A DNA stretch of 64,000 nucleotides from Nocardia sp. alder85J (GTDB lineage: Bacteria > Actinomycetota > Actinomycetes > Mycobacteriales > Mycobacteriaceae): contig NZ_JAIUCZ020000002.1 in NCBI RefSeq assembly GCF_020176955.2, positions 248,001 through 312,000 of the forward strand. Reading direction: 5' to 3'. Both the position numbers and the translations under genes were made by a program. Shown one piece after another: positions 8,462-16,971 of this stretch; positions within the stretch are counted from its first letter, which is position 1; each line of letters begins with the position of its first letter. The notes beneath the pieces are model-generated. The model was not told where the DNA came from, searched no databases, and saw only the letters and a list, made by a program, of their open reading frames with translations.

Positions 8462-11400
8462 ATGAACCGAGCGCCGAGCACCAACGGCAACTCGGTCCGG
8501 AGCGGCCGGACCCGAGGTGGGTACGACGCATTCTTCGGCGATGACAATTCGTCGAATCACAGTGTCGCGGAACCCCCTCCACCCCCTCCGAGCCCGCCAC
8601 CAGGTCCTTCGACTCCCGCCAGCGGCGACCCGGAATCCGGGTCGCCACAGTCGTCTTTCCCGCCCGAGGCAGCGGCCCCGCCGCAGGCCGGCACGGGAAC
8701 CGCAGCGGTACAACGCGAGCCGGCGGCCCAGACCCCGCGCTCGTCCTCCTCCAACACCACGGCCACCTGGCGGCGGGCCCGACAGGCCGCCGCCACCGAG
8801 TCCGCGCCGACCTCATCCACGGTCCGCCCCCCGAACTCCGCTGCCACACCGAACGATCCACTTCCGGCCCCACCCACCGAGTCCGAGGATTCCGCAGCTC
8901 CCCAGCCGGACTCCGCCCCTCCCGCCGCCCCTCAGCAGAACTCCGCCCCAGGCGGTGGACCCGCTGTGCCCCGGCCGAACTCCGTCCCACCGAGTGGATC
9001 GGCTGCCTCCCGGCCGAACTTCGCCCCTCCAGGTGATGGATCGGCCGCGTCCCAGCCGAACTCGGTCCCACCGGGTGGTGGATCGGCCGCGTCCCGGCCG
9101 AACTCCGCTCCGGCAGGCGGCGGATCCGCGGCGTCGCAGCGGAACTCCGCACCTCCCGGTGGTGGGTCCCCCGTTTCGCAGCCGAACTCGACCGCCGCCG
9201 GTGGTGGCTCCGCGGAGTCGCAGTCGAAGTCCGCCCCGGCCGGTGGTGGACCCGCTGCCTCCCAGCCGAACTCTGGGCCCCGTGGCAGTGAGTCGGCCGC
9301 GTCTCAGCCGGGTGGTTCGGCGCCCGGTGCCGGTGAATCCGCCACGCGCGGAACGGATCCGGTCTCGTACGGTGCGATCGAGTCGCAGGCCGCGTCCGAC
9401 CAGGGCGCTGCCTCCTCGCCCGCGCTCGCCTCGCGCGCGGTCCAGCGTTCCGCGTCGCGGGCGGTCGTGGCCCCATCGCGGACCCCGCAATCGGCTGCCG
9501 CCCAACCCGATCAGGCCGACACCGCGACCATGACCGCCGACGAACTGCGTGCGGCGGCGCTACGTGCCGCCGCTGCTCGCGCTGCCGCCGCGCAGGCTGC
9601 CGCCCGCGCCGGCCAGTCGTCCGCATCCGGCCAGCCCTCCGGTGCGCCACAGTCTCCGGGTGCGGCCAACCGGACCAACGGTTCGGCAAGCCGGACAGGT
9701 CAATTCGCTCAACCGGACCAGGCCGAACGAGTGGGCCAGAGCCCCGCGCAGAGCCACACCGCCCGGCCGGGCCAAACCGGTTCGTTCGCCCAGCAGGGCT
9801 GGGCAGGCCAGCAGAATTCCTACGGCCAACAGGGCCAGCCGAGCCAGCAGGCCTGGCCGGGCCAACAGAGCGGCCAGCCGGGCCAAGCAGGCCAACAAGG
9901 CGGCCCCGCAGGCCAGCAGGGCCAGCCGAGTCAGCAAGGTCAAGGTGGTCGGCCGGGCTCGTTCGGCTCGCCGCACCAGGCGAGTCAGCAGGAGTCGTTC
10001 GGTCAGCAGGGCCAGCCGAATCAATACGGTTCGTTCGGCCCGCCGAGTCACGCGTTTCAGCCGGGCCAGGCTGGGCAAGCGAGCCAGACGGTCCAGCCCA
10101 GCCAGACGGTCCAGCCCAGCCCGACGGTCCAGCCGGGCCAGGTCGGCCAGTCGAGCCAGGGTGGCCAGTCGAGCCAGGGTGGCCAGTCGAGCCAGGGTGG
10201 CCAGTCGAGCCAGGGTGGCCAGCCGGGCCAGGGTGGCCAGGCTGGACAGGCGAGTCAGGTCGGCCAGGCGGATCGTTCCGCGGGATCGGGTGCGGCGGAT
10301 CGCGCTGCGACCACGTCGAATTCGGTGTACGGGACCGCGTCCTCCGGATCCGGCGCCGGTCACGGCGCCGCGCCGGGTTCGGCGTCGTGGCCAGGTTCGG
10401 CCGGAACCGGTGGGTACGCGGCACATTTCGCGTCCGCCGAGCAGTCCGCCGCCCGCCCGAGCGGATCGGGTTCCACGACCGCCGGTCCGGAATCGACTAC
10501 GGCGCAGCCGAACTCCGGCTGGGCGCCACCGACCGGCTATGCCGCCACCACCGGCGCGCCGGTCGCGGGTCCGTGGACGGCCGCTGCGGCGAGCCAGTAC
10601 GCGGCCGGTGGGCAGTACGCCGGGGCTCGATACGCCGCCACGCAGACGGGGCAGTACACCGCGACCGGTCAGTACACGACCGCCGCGGACCGATACGCGG
10701 CGGCCTCCGAATCCGCTGCTGCGCAAGCAGTTTCGCAGGCGGCATCGGGCTCGGGGGCGGCCGCCGAAGCGACCACCGCACCGCCCGCCACCTGGCAGCA
10801 AGCCGAGGCCCCTGCCACCTGGCAGCAGTCCGAGGCTCCCGCTGCGTGGCAGCAAACCGATGCGGCCGATGCGTCGATCTGGGTGCCCGAGCGGTATCAG
10901 CGGGCCGCCGACAGTGCCCCCTTCATCGAGGTGTTGCCGGCCGCGCTCACCTCGGCGGATCTGCTGGCCGACATCTCGGCCGCCAACCGGGCCCGGCTGA
11001 AGTCCTCCACCGGCGTGCGCGGCGCGCTGAACAAGGTCGGCTTCAATCTCGGGCTGTCACCGGCGGAACAGCGGGTGGAGGATCGCCGCGGCCGGATCCG
11101 CAGGCAACTGCTCAGCACCTATCAGATCGCCGTGATCAGCGTGAAGGGCGGCGTCGGCCGCACCACCACGGCCGCCACGCTCGGCTCCACCTTCGCCGCG
11201 CTGCGGCCGGACCGGGTGGTCGCCATCGACGCCAATCCCGATTTCGGCGATCTGCCCTCGCGGACCAGCCCGCATCCGTACGGTCTGTCGCTGCGCGACC
11301 TGGCCCAGGCATCGAGTCTGGACTCGTTCGCCACCGTGCAGTCGTTCATGTCGATCAACTCCGCGGATCTGGCCGTCATCGCCTCGCCCTGGAACGCGGA

Positions 11401-11893
11401 GGCGATCGAGGCGCTGTCGGGGCGGGAGTACATGGCCGCCATGGACACGCTGCGCCGGCACTTCAATCTGCTGCTGGTGGACTGCGGCACCGGTGTGCTC
11501 GATTCGGTGACCACCTCCGTGCTGCGCACCAGCGATGCGGTGGTGGTGGTCACGCCCGCGACCGTCGGCGGGGTGAAAGGCGCTGTGGCCACCCTGAATT
11601 GGCTGAACACCCACGGGCTGAGCCAGCTGATCGCGAAGTCGGTGGTGGCGATCGTGCACCACCAGCCGACCAAGCCGATCGTGGAGGTCGAGGCGATCGA
11701 GAAGTTGTTCCAGACCGCCCAGCGCCCGACCCGCTTGATCCCGTACGACCCGCACCTGGCCGAGGGCGGCGAGATCGACCTCCGGCTGCTCGACAAGGAA
11801 ACCCTGCTGGCGTTCGAGGAATTGGCGGCCGGACTGTCCGACGGCTTCCCGACCTCGTATCTGAACGGCGCCGACCGAGGAGGATGGCGATGA
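8462..11893 (+). CDS. MinD/ParA-like ATPase with very long low-complexity N-terminus (EspI/Rv3888c-like)
   Basis: An 1143-residue protein chosen to start at ATG 8462 behind GAGAGGATTGAGGG; the frame itself is open further upstream. Residues ~20-830 are low complexity: Pro/Ser/Ala blocks, eight ~14-residue repeats (8972-9304), a Gln/Gly region and 18-bp tandem repeats (10145-10234). Residues ~885-1143 are a SIMIBI ATPase with a deviant Walker A KGGVGRTT (895-902, Arg in place of the P-loop Lys) and the switch segment VVAIDANPDFGD. ESX-1 EspI and ESX-2 Rv3888c are such ATPases beside eccD; the Pro-rich extension is EspI-like but longer. Its stop overlaps the eccD ATG (ATGA). Role in ESX control is inferred from the family. 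Confidence 0.85.
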   Translation: MNRAPSTNGNSVRSGRTRGGYDAFFGDDNSSNHSVAEPPPPPPSPPPGPSTPASGDPESGSPQSSFPPEAAAPPQAGTGTAAVQREPAAQTPRSSSSNTTATWRRARQAAATESAPTSSTVRPPNSAATPNDPLPAPPTESEDSAAPQPDSAPPAAPQQNSAPGGGPAVPRPNSVPPSGSAASRPNFAPPGDGSAASQPNSVPPGGGSAASRPNSAPAGGGSAASQRNSAPPGGGSPVSQPNSTAAGGGSAESQSKSAPAGGGPAASQPNSGPRGSESAASQPGGSAPGAGESATRGTDPVSYGAIESQAASDQGAASSPALASRAVQRSASRAVVAPSRTPQSAAAQPDQADTATMTADELRAAALRAAAARAAAAQAAARAGQSSASGQPSGAPQSPGAANRTNGSASRTGQFAQPDQAERVGQSPAQSHTARPGQTGSFAQQGWAGQQNSYGQQGQPSQQAWPGQQSGQPGQAGQQGGPAGQQGQPSQQGQGGRPGSFGSPHQASQQESFGQQGQPNQYGSFGPPSHAFQPGQAGQASQTVQPSQTVQPSPTVQPGQVGQSSQGGQSSQGGQSSQGGQSSQGGQPGQGGQAGQASQVGQADRSAGSGAADRAATTSNSVYGTASSGSGAGHGAAPGSASWPGSAGTGGYAAHFASAEQSAARPSGSGSTTAGPESTTAQPNSGWAPPTGYAATTGAPVAGPWTAAAASQYAAGGQYAGARYAATQTGQYTATGQYTTAADRYAAASESAAAQAVSQAASGSGAAAEATTAPPATWQQAEAPATWQQSEAPAAWQQTDAADASIWVPERYQRAADSAPFIEVLPAALTSADLLADISAANRARLKSSTGVRGALNKVGFNLGLSPAEQRVEDRRGRIRRQLLSTYQIAVISVKGGVGRTTTAATLGSTFAALRPDRVVAIDANPDFGDLPSRTSPHPYGLSLRDLAQASSLDSFATVQSFMSINSADLAVIASPWNAEAIEALSGREYMAAMDTLRRHFNLLLVDCGTGVLDSVTTSVLRTSDAVVVVTPATVGGVKGAVATLNWLNTHGLSQLIAKSVVAIVHHQPTKPIVEVEAIEKLFQTAQRPTRLIPYDPHLAEGGEIDLRLLDKETLLAFEELAAGLSDGFPTSYLNGADRGGWR
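8972..9304 (+). repeat. Eight tandem 14-residue (42-bp) repeats inside the MinD-like gene
   Basis: Degenerate units of the form (Q/R)PNSxPxGGGSAAS follow each other without gaps; the first copy is one residue shorter. Divergence between copies suggests an old expansion, unlike the near-identical array at 10145. Confidence 0.85.
10145..10234 (+). repeat. 18-bp tandem repeat (GQSSQG) x5 in the MinD-like gene
   Basis: Four identical copies of GGCCAGTCGAGCCAGGGT (10145-10216) and one variant (10217-10234) encode GQSSQG. The identity of the copies indicates recent slippage and a likely length polymorphism between strains; the reading frame is preserved by the 18-bp unit. Confidence 0.92.
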
Positions 11894-13404
11894 GTACCGC
11901 CTTCGCGCCCACCACCGCGGCGAACGCGGCACCCGCATCCTCCGCGGAGGTGGCCCGTGCGCGCATCGCGATCATGGTGGCGACCTATCAGGTCGATGTG
12001 GTGCTGCCGACGAAATTCGCGATCGAGACCTTCATCGACGATCTGATCGGCGTGCTGGCCGGTGCGGTCGAGGACGAGAACGTGGATTTCACCCCGCCGG
12101 TGGGCCAGTGGAGTCTGGCTCGTCCGGGGGAGCCGGCGATCCCACGCTGGCGCAGCCTGGAGGATCACGAGATCGCCGACGGCGCCGTGCTGACCCTGTC
12201 GGTGGTGGAGTCGGCCGAGGTCTTCACCCCGGTGGTGGAGGACATCACCGACGCGCTGGCGCTGATCAACGAACGGGAATTCGCCGAATTCGACGCCGTC
12301 ACCGTGCAGACCGCGGGCGTCACCGCGCTCGGCGTCGCGGCCCTGTCGGTCGCCACCATGATGTGCTGGTCGTGGACGCGCACCGGTTCCTGGCTGTGGT
12401 GCGGTCTGCCGACGATCCTGCTGGGCCTGGTGTGCTGGTTCGCGGCGGTGCCGGTGCAGCGCCGGGAGAACTCCGCCCGGCTCGGGCTGGGCCTGGCGCT
12501 GTCGGCGTTGCCGCTGCTGTTCGCGGGCGCCGCCATGCTGGTGCCGCCGGCCTACGGACGGCCGGGCCCGCTGGCCCCGGCCAATCTGGCCGCCGGGCTG
12601 GTGGTCGCCGCGGTGGCCGCGCTGACGATGCTGCGGCTGGTCCGGATCGGCACGACCGCGCTGGTCGCCGTGGCGACGCTGGGCGTGGTCCTCGCGATCG
12701 CGGTGGCGCCCGCGGCCTATCTGGACGTCTCGGTCCGGCAGGTGGCCGCCGGCGTGGTTTTCGTGGCCGTGGTGCTGCTGACCTCGGCGCCGCGACTGGC
12801 CGTGGTGGCGGCCCGGATCCGTCCGCCGGATCTGCCCGACCCGGGCGCCGAGGTGGCCCCGGCCACGCTGACCGACATCTTCGACGCGCAGACCGGCGTC
12901 GAGCCGGCCGAGGACGAGCAGGCGCTGCCGGTCGAGACCATCGAGAGCCGGGCCCGCACCGCGGTGACCACGTTGCGCGGCTTGATCATCGGGATGACGG
13001 CGCTGGTCTCGGGCGGTACGGTGGTGGCGGCCGCGGCGAGTCCGGGTGGTGTGCGCGAGATCGTGATGGCGGCGGCGGTGGCCGGCGCTCTCACCCTGCG
13101 CGCCCGCTGGCATCCGGATCGGGTGCAGGCCGTCGCGCTGCTCGCCGGCGCCGCCCTCACCACGATCGGTACCGGATTCGAGTTGGTCGGCGCCTATCAC
13201 ACCCCGCTGGCCCGGCTGCTGGTGGCGCTGGTGGTTGCCGCCCTCGCCGGTCTGGGATGTGTTGCCGCGATGAGTCTTCCGGGCCGCAGACTGTCTCCGG
13301 TGACCCGCCGCGCGATCGATCTGCTGGAGTACGCGCTGATCCTGGTGGTTCCGGTGCTGGCCTTCTGGATCATGGGTGTCTACACGGCGATGCGGGCCAT
13401 CTGA
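11890..13404 (+). CDS. eccD: EccD, polytopic ESX membrane channel component
   Basis: A 504-residue protein. Residues ~25-115 form the cytosolic ubiquitin-like domain (ARIAIMVATYQVDVVLPTKF start), followed by about eleven hydrophobic helices from residue ~140 to the end. A charged loop near residues 315-355 (LTDIFDAQTGVEPAED) is typical. EccD dimers form most of the transmembrane part of the ESX complex and dock EccB, EccC and EccE. ATG 11890 overlaps the preceding stop by four bases (ATGA) and has GAGGAGG at 11878-11884. Its stop overlaps the mycP start by one base (TGATG), implying coupled translation. Confidence 0.95.
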   Translation: MSTAFAPTTAANAAPASSAEVARARIAIMVATYQVDVVLPTKFAIETFIDDLIGVLAGAVEDENVDFTPPVGQWSLARPGEPAIPRWRSLEDHEIADGAVLTLSVVESAEVFTPVVEDITDALALINEREFAEFDAVTVQTAGVTALGVAALSVATMMCWSWTRTGSWLWCGLPTILLGLVCWFAAVPVQRRENSARLGLGLALSALPLLFAGAAMLVPPAYGRPGPLAPANLAAGLVVAAVAALTMLRLVRIGTTALVAVATLGVVLAIAVAPAAYLDVSVRQVAAGVVFVAVVLLTSAPRLAVVAARIRPPDLPDPGAEVAPATLTDIFDAQTGVEPAEDEQALPVETIESRARTAVTTLRGLIIGMTALVSGGTVVAAAASPGGVREIVMAAAVAGALTLRARWHPDRVQAVALLAGAALTTIGTGFELVGAYHTPLARLLVALVVAALAGLGCVAAMSLPGRRLSPVTRRAIDLLEYALILVVPVLAFWIMGVYTAMRAI

Positions 13405-14768
13405 TGGGAATTGCTCGTGGCCTGCGGGCGGCCGTGTGCACGGCAGCCGCCTGCGGGCTGGTGACGGTCGCCGCCGCGCCCGCCTCCGCGATCAACCCAC
13501 CGCAGGTGGTGGTCGGCGTGGTGCCGCCGGACGGCGCGCCCGGCCCGGAACAGCCCACCAAACAGGACAAGGGCTGTCTGGGCACCGGTGTGCTGCCGGA
13601 CAGCGATCTGCAACAGGTCCCGCCGCCGGAGCGGATGCTGAATCTGACGCAGGCGCGGGCCTTGTCGCGGGGCGCGGGGGTGACGGTCGCGGTGGTCGAC
13701 ACCGGGGTCGGCCCGAATCCGCGGTTGCCCGACCTGGTCGGCGGCGGCGATTACGTGACGGCCGGCGGCGACGGACTGTCCGACTGCGATGCGCACGGCA
13801 CGCTGGTGGCCGGAATCATCGGTGCGGCGGCCGATCCCGCGGACGGGTTCAGCGGCGTGGCCCCGGACGCCCGGATCGTCTCGGTCCGGTACCGCTCCGG
13901 CGCGTTCAGCCTCGATCAGCCGTCGAATTACGATCCGTCCGCGCAGGTGTCGATGGACATCCGGACCCTGGCCCGGGCCATCACGCACGCCGCGAATCTG
14001 GGTGCCCAGGTGATCAGCGTGACGCTGCCGATCTGCGTGGCCGCCGCGGCGCCGGTCGACCAGTCGATGCTGTCGGCGGCCGTCGGGTACGCCACCGAAC
14101 TGCGCGGGGCGCTGGTCGTGGCCGGGGCGGGCAACACCGGAAACAGTGGCTGCGACCAGAATCCGGACATCGATCCGAGTCATCCCACCGATCGGCGCAA
14201 CTGGTCCGGGGTGAAGACCCTGTCCGCGCCCGGCTGGTTCTACAACGACGTGCTGACCGTCGGATTCACCACGGCCACCGGCGCTCCCGTGCCGGATACG
14301 CTGTCCGGCCCCTGGGTGTCGGTGGCGGCGCCCGGGACCGGGATCGAGTCGCTGGGGCCCGGCGGTGGCGGCCTGATCAATGCGGTCGGCACGCCGGACA
14401 AGCTGACTCCGGTGGGTGGCGCGTCGTTCGCGGCCGCCTACGTCAGCGGGGTGGCGGCGCTGCTGCGCTCCCGCTACCCGAGCGAGAATCCGGCCGAGAT
14501 CGTCGCGCGGCTGGAGGCCAGTGCGCACGCGCCGGCCCGCGGCGTCGACAACACCGTCGGCGCGGGCATCATCGATCCGGTGGCGGCGCTGAGCTACCGC
14601 ACTCCGCCGCAACCGCCCGGCGGGCTGAATCGCGGTGAGACGCTGGCACTTCCGAACCCGGTCCGGCAACCGGACCGGCGGCCGACGCTGGTGGCGGCCG
14701 GGGTGGCGGCCGTGGCACTGGTGCTGGGCCTTGGCGTGAGCCGGTGGCAGCGGAGGTGGGCCCGATGA
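13404..14768 (+). CDS. mycP: MycP, mycosin (membrane-anchored subtilisin-like protease)
   Basis: A 454-residue protein with an N-terminal signal peptide (hydrophobic run to residue ~29, ending APASA), a subtilase domain and a C-terminal membrane helix (~residues 428-446) with a short basic tail. The catalytic triad is visible: D99 (VVDTGV), H131 (DAHGT) and S341 (GGASFAAAY; the usual GTS is GAS). Mycosins stabilise the ESX complex and, in ESX-1, cleave EspB. The start codon overlaps the eccD stop and the stop overlaps the eccE ATG, placing it in the middle of a translationally coupled trio. Confidence 0.96.
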   Translation: MGIARGLRAAVCTAAACGLVTVAAAPASAINPPQVVVGVVPPDGAPGPEQPTKQDKGCLGTGVLPDSDLQQVPPPERMLNLTQARALSRGAGVTVAVVDTGVGPNPRLPDLVGGGDYVTAGGDGLSDCDAHGTLVAGIIGAAADPADGFSGVAPDARIVSVRYRSGAFSLDQPSNYDPSAQVSMDIRTLARAITHAANLGAQVISVTLPICVAAAAPVDQSMLSAAVGYATELRGALVVAGAGNTGNSGCDQNPDIDPSHPTDRRNWSGVKTLSAPGWFYNDVLTVGFTTATGAPVPDTLSGPWVSVAAPGTGIESLGPGGGGLINAVGTPDKLTPVGGASFAAAYVSGVAALLRSRYPSENPAEIVARLEASAHAPARGVDNTVGAGIIDPVAALSYRTPPQPPGGLNRGETLALPNPVRQPDRRPTLVAAGVAAVALVLGLGVSRWQRRWAR

Positions 14769-16513
14769 CCGCCACGGACCCCGGCACCGGCAGCGGCGAG
14801 CGGGTGCCGTTCGCGATCGTGGTGTTGGCCGGCAGCCTGCTGGTGGCGGCGTTGTGGGGTCGTCCGATGTGGTGGATCGGCCCGGTGGTCGTGGGTGTGG
14901 CGGTACTGCTGGTGGCCGTCGAGATCGGCGGGCACACGGTGGTGCGCTGGCTGCTGAACTGGGCCGCCTTCCGATTCGGGCTGGAATCCCGTGCGCTGCA
15001 ACGCGGTACGCCGCCGCAACTGCGGGACGTGGAGGTCCCCGCCGGTACCTGCGGGATCGGCGCCGACGGCGCCACGCTGATCGCGATGGTGCAGCTGGCG
15101 CCGGATCTGGATCTGCCCACGGTGATCGCGGACGAGACCATCTACACCGAGGACACCGTGCCGGTGGATCTGCTGCTGCCGCTGCGCGAGCAGTACGGCA
15201 TCGACGTGGACATCGATATCGTGACCACCGGGCGCCGGGTGCGGCCGACCGGTAGTTACAGCATGCTGTACGACCAGCTGATCGGCGCGCAGCCGGTGAT
15301 CGGCCACCGGCTGACCTGGCTGGTGGTGCGCCTGGACCAGGAGCGCAATCTGACCGCGCTGGCCCGGCGCGGACCGGTGGCGACGGTGGCGCCCAAGGCG
15401 CTGGCCACCGCGGCGGTGCGGATCGCGTCGCAGCTGCGCGAGCACGGCATCGCCGCGCATCCGCTGCCCGCCGACGAACTGCGCGGCGCGAGCCGGTTGT
15501 TGCACGCCGGGGTGGAACCGGCCGACCTGCGCGAGCATTGGAGCAGGCTGGAGCCGCCGATTCCCAACCGCGTCGTGACCACCGGCATCGTCGACTGGTC
15601 CCGGCTCGGTGGCCTGGGCCTGGAGGACTGCTGGACCTGGAACCGGGGCTGGACCACCGTGGTGATCAGCCTGCCCGCGGATTCCGGGTCGCAGGCGGCG
15701 CCGCGGGTGCTGGTCCGGTACGTCGGCCCGCCGATGGACGAGCTACCGGACTACCTGCGACCGCTGCGCGGGCAGCAGTCGCAGGCTTTCCGGGCCACGC
15801 TGCCTACCGGTGTCTCGGTGCGCGATCTGCCGTCCGACGAGTCCGGGGCCGATGTGGTCCCGGACGAGGTGCTGCCGGAGCTGGTGCTCCCGATCGGGCC
15901 GAACGGCCAGATCCTCGGGTCGATCAGCGGCCATCCACGGCACACCCTGGCGTTGCCGCTGTACGATCCGTCCCGCTACAACCCGCGCCGGCGCTCGATC
16001 GATGTGCACGCGGATCTGCCGGTGGCACAACAGATCGTGTTGCGGGCCATGATCGTCGGCGCGGAGGTGGAGGTGCACTCCGCGCGTCCGCAGCGCTGGT
16101 GGCAGCTGGTGTCCGCGGTGGGTGACCCCAGCGCGCTGCGGCTGGCGCCGGATCCCGCGCAGAACGGGAACCAGGCCGGCTTCGAGCCGCCGACGATCAC
16201 CGTCTTCGATCAGCTGCCGCCGCGCTCCTCGGCGGCGCAGACCACGGTGACCATCAGCAATCCCGACACCCCGCCGCGGCGGGCCGCCGATCTGCTGATC
16301 ACCCAGGTCGGTGACACCTCGGTGGACGTGCGCATCCCGATGCGCACGGTGCGCGTGGACCTGATCGAACCGCACGGTGAGACCCGCTATTTCGACTCGG
16401 GTACCGAGTCCGCCGCCGGGCCGCCGCCGGCCGACGGTTTTCCGCCCGCACTGGGAAGTGCGCCGACCGTACCGCTCGCCGATCGCCCATCGGCACGGGT
16501 GATGGGACAGTAA
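14765..16513 (+). CDS. eccE: EccE, ESX membrane complex component
   Basis: A 582-residue protein with two N-terminal membrane helices (about residues 16-31 and 36-54) and a large soluble domain, the EccE layout. The domain carries the family-like LLPLREQYG and TWNRGWTTVVISLPA segments. EccE sits at the periphery of the ESX complex and stabilises it. ATG 14765 overlaps the mycP stop (ATGA) with GGAGG just upstream; a GTG at 14744 is an alternative start. The last ~50 residues are Pro/Ala-rich. Its stop overlaps the start of the HTH gene (TAATG), extending the operon into regulatory and accessory genes. Confidence 0.93.
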   Translation: MTATDPGTGSGERVPFAIVVLAGSLLVAALWGRPMWWIGPVVVGVAVLLVAVEIGGHTVVRWLLNWAAFRFGLESRALQRGTPPQLRDVEVPAGTCGIGADGATLIAMVQLAPDLDLPTVIADETIYTEDTVPVDLLLPLREQYGIDVDIDIVTTGRRVRPTGSYSMLYDQLIGAQPVIGHRLTWLVVRLDQERNLTALARRGPVATVAPKALATAAVRIASQLREHGIAAHPLPADELRGASRLLHAGVEPADLREHWSRLEPPIPNRVVTTGIVDWSRLGGLGLEDCWTWNRGWTTVVISLPADSGSQAAPRVLVRYVGPPMDELPDYLRPLRGQQSQAFRATLPTGVSVRDLPSDESGADVVPDEVLPELVLPIGPNGQILGSISGHPRHTLALPLYDPSRYNPRRRSIDVHADLPVAQQIVLRAMIVGAEVEVHSARPQRWWQLVSAVGDPSALRLAPDPAQNGNQAGFEPPTITVFDQLPPRSSAAQTTVTISNPDTPPRRAADLLITQVGDTSVDVRIPMRTVRVDLIEPHGETRYFDSGTESAAGPPPADGFPPALGSAPTVPLADRPSARVMGQ

Positions 16514-16887
16514 TGTTGATCAACGTGGAATCCGAATTCTCGCAGCCGGAAGGCGCATTGGACGACATCTCCGGTGTTTCCGAGAGCCGTGCCGGCGCCG
16601 ACGGCCTCAGCCCGCGACAGGCCGCCGCCGCCGTATTCTCCAGTCGTTTGTCGGAATTGATCGCCGAATCGGTGGTGTCCACCGAGGACGGCTCGACCAG
16701 GTCGCTGACCTTGTATTCGCTGGCGCAGCACCTGGAACTGGCCTATCCGGACGTGCCCGTCTCACAGTCCGGCCTGTATCGGCTCATTCACGGTGAGGCG
16801 ATACCGCGACTCGATTTGATCATCGCACTGGCCCGGGTATTCGATGTGCCGCCGGAGTATTTCGTCACCGCCGAGAAAAAGCGTTGA
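16513..16887 (+). CDS. EspR-like helix-turn-helix regulator
   Basis: A 124-residue protein with an XRE/Cro-type HTH in residues ~45-100: helix pair LTLYSLAQHLELAY, then recognition region VPVSQSGLYRLIHGEAIPRL. It ends with LARVFDVPPEYFVTAEKK. This closing block resembles EspR of M. tuberculosis, a nucleoid-associated activator of ESX-1 effectors. The N-terminal ~40 residues are variable. ATG 16513 overlaps the eccE stop by one base, so it is made with the machine. It is the natural candidate for binding the palindromes described here, but nothing in the sequence proves it. Confidence 0.78.
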   Translation: MLINVESEFSQPEGALDDISGVSESRAGADGLSPRQAAAAVFSSRLSELIAESVVSTEDGSTRSLTLYSLAQHLELAYPDVPVSQSGLYRLIHGEAIPRLDLIIALARVFDVPPEYFVTAEKKR

Positions 16888-16911
16888 CACGCGTCACCGT
16901 GCGCAATCGGC

Positions 16912-16927
16912 TTCCCGCTGCTGGGAA
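16912..16927 (+). promoter_or_regulatory. Palindrome P2 upstream of the glycan-binding-like membrane gene
   Basis: TTCCCGCTGCTGGGAA, arms TTCCC/GGGAA. A GATACG -10-like box follows at 16957-16962, only ten bases before the ATG at 16972, which suggests a leaderless transcript. Confidence 0.5.
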
Positions 16928-16971
16928 TGTAATTCGGCTGTTTCGCGGATTCGCCGGATACGATTCGGGAC

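Noticed and set aside
8972..10234. CRISPR-like repetitive DNA
   Set aside because: Repeats are head-to-tail, in frame and translated, without unique spacers of constant length.
8310..10424. Minus-strand frame with regular repeats opposite the MinD-like gene
   Set aside because: The regularity only reflects the tandem repeats of the plus-strand gene; there is no start signal or recognisable domain.
10387..11889. Upstream extension of the eccD frame
   Set aside because: It overlaps the MinD-like ATPase domain. Ubiquitin-like homology begins only after ATG 11890, which has a good ribosome site.
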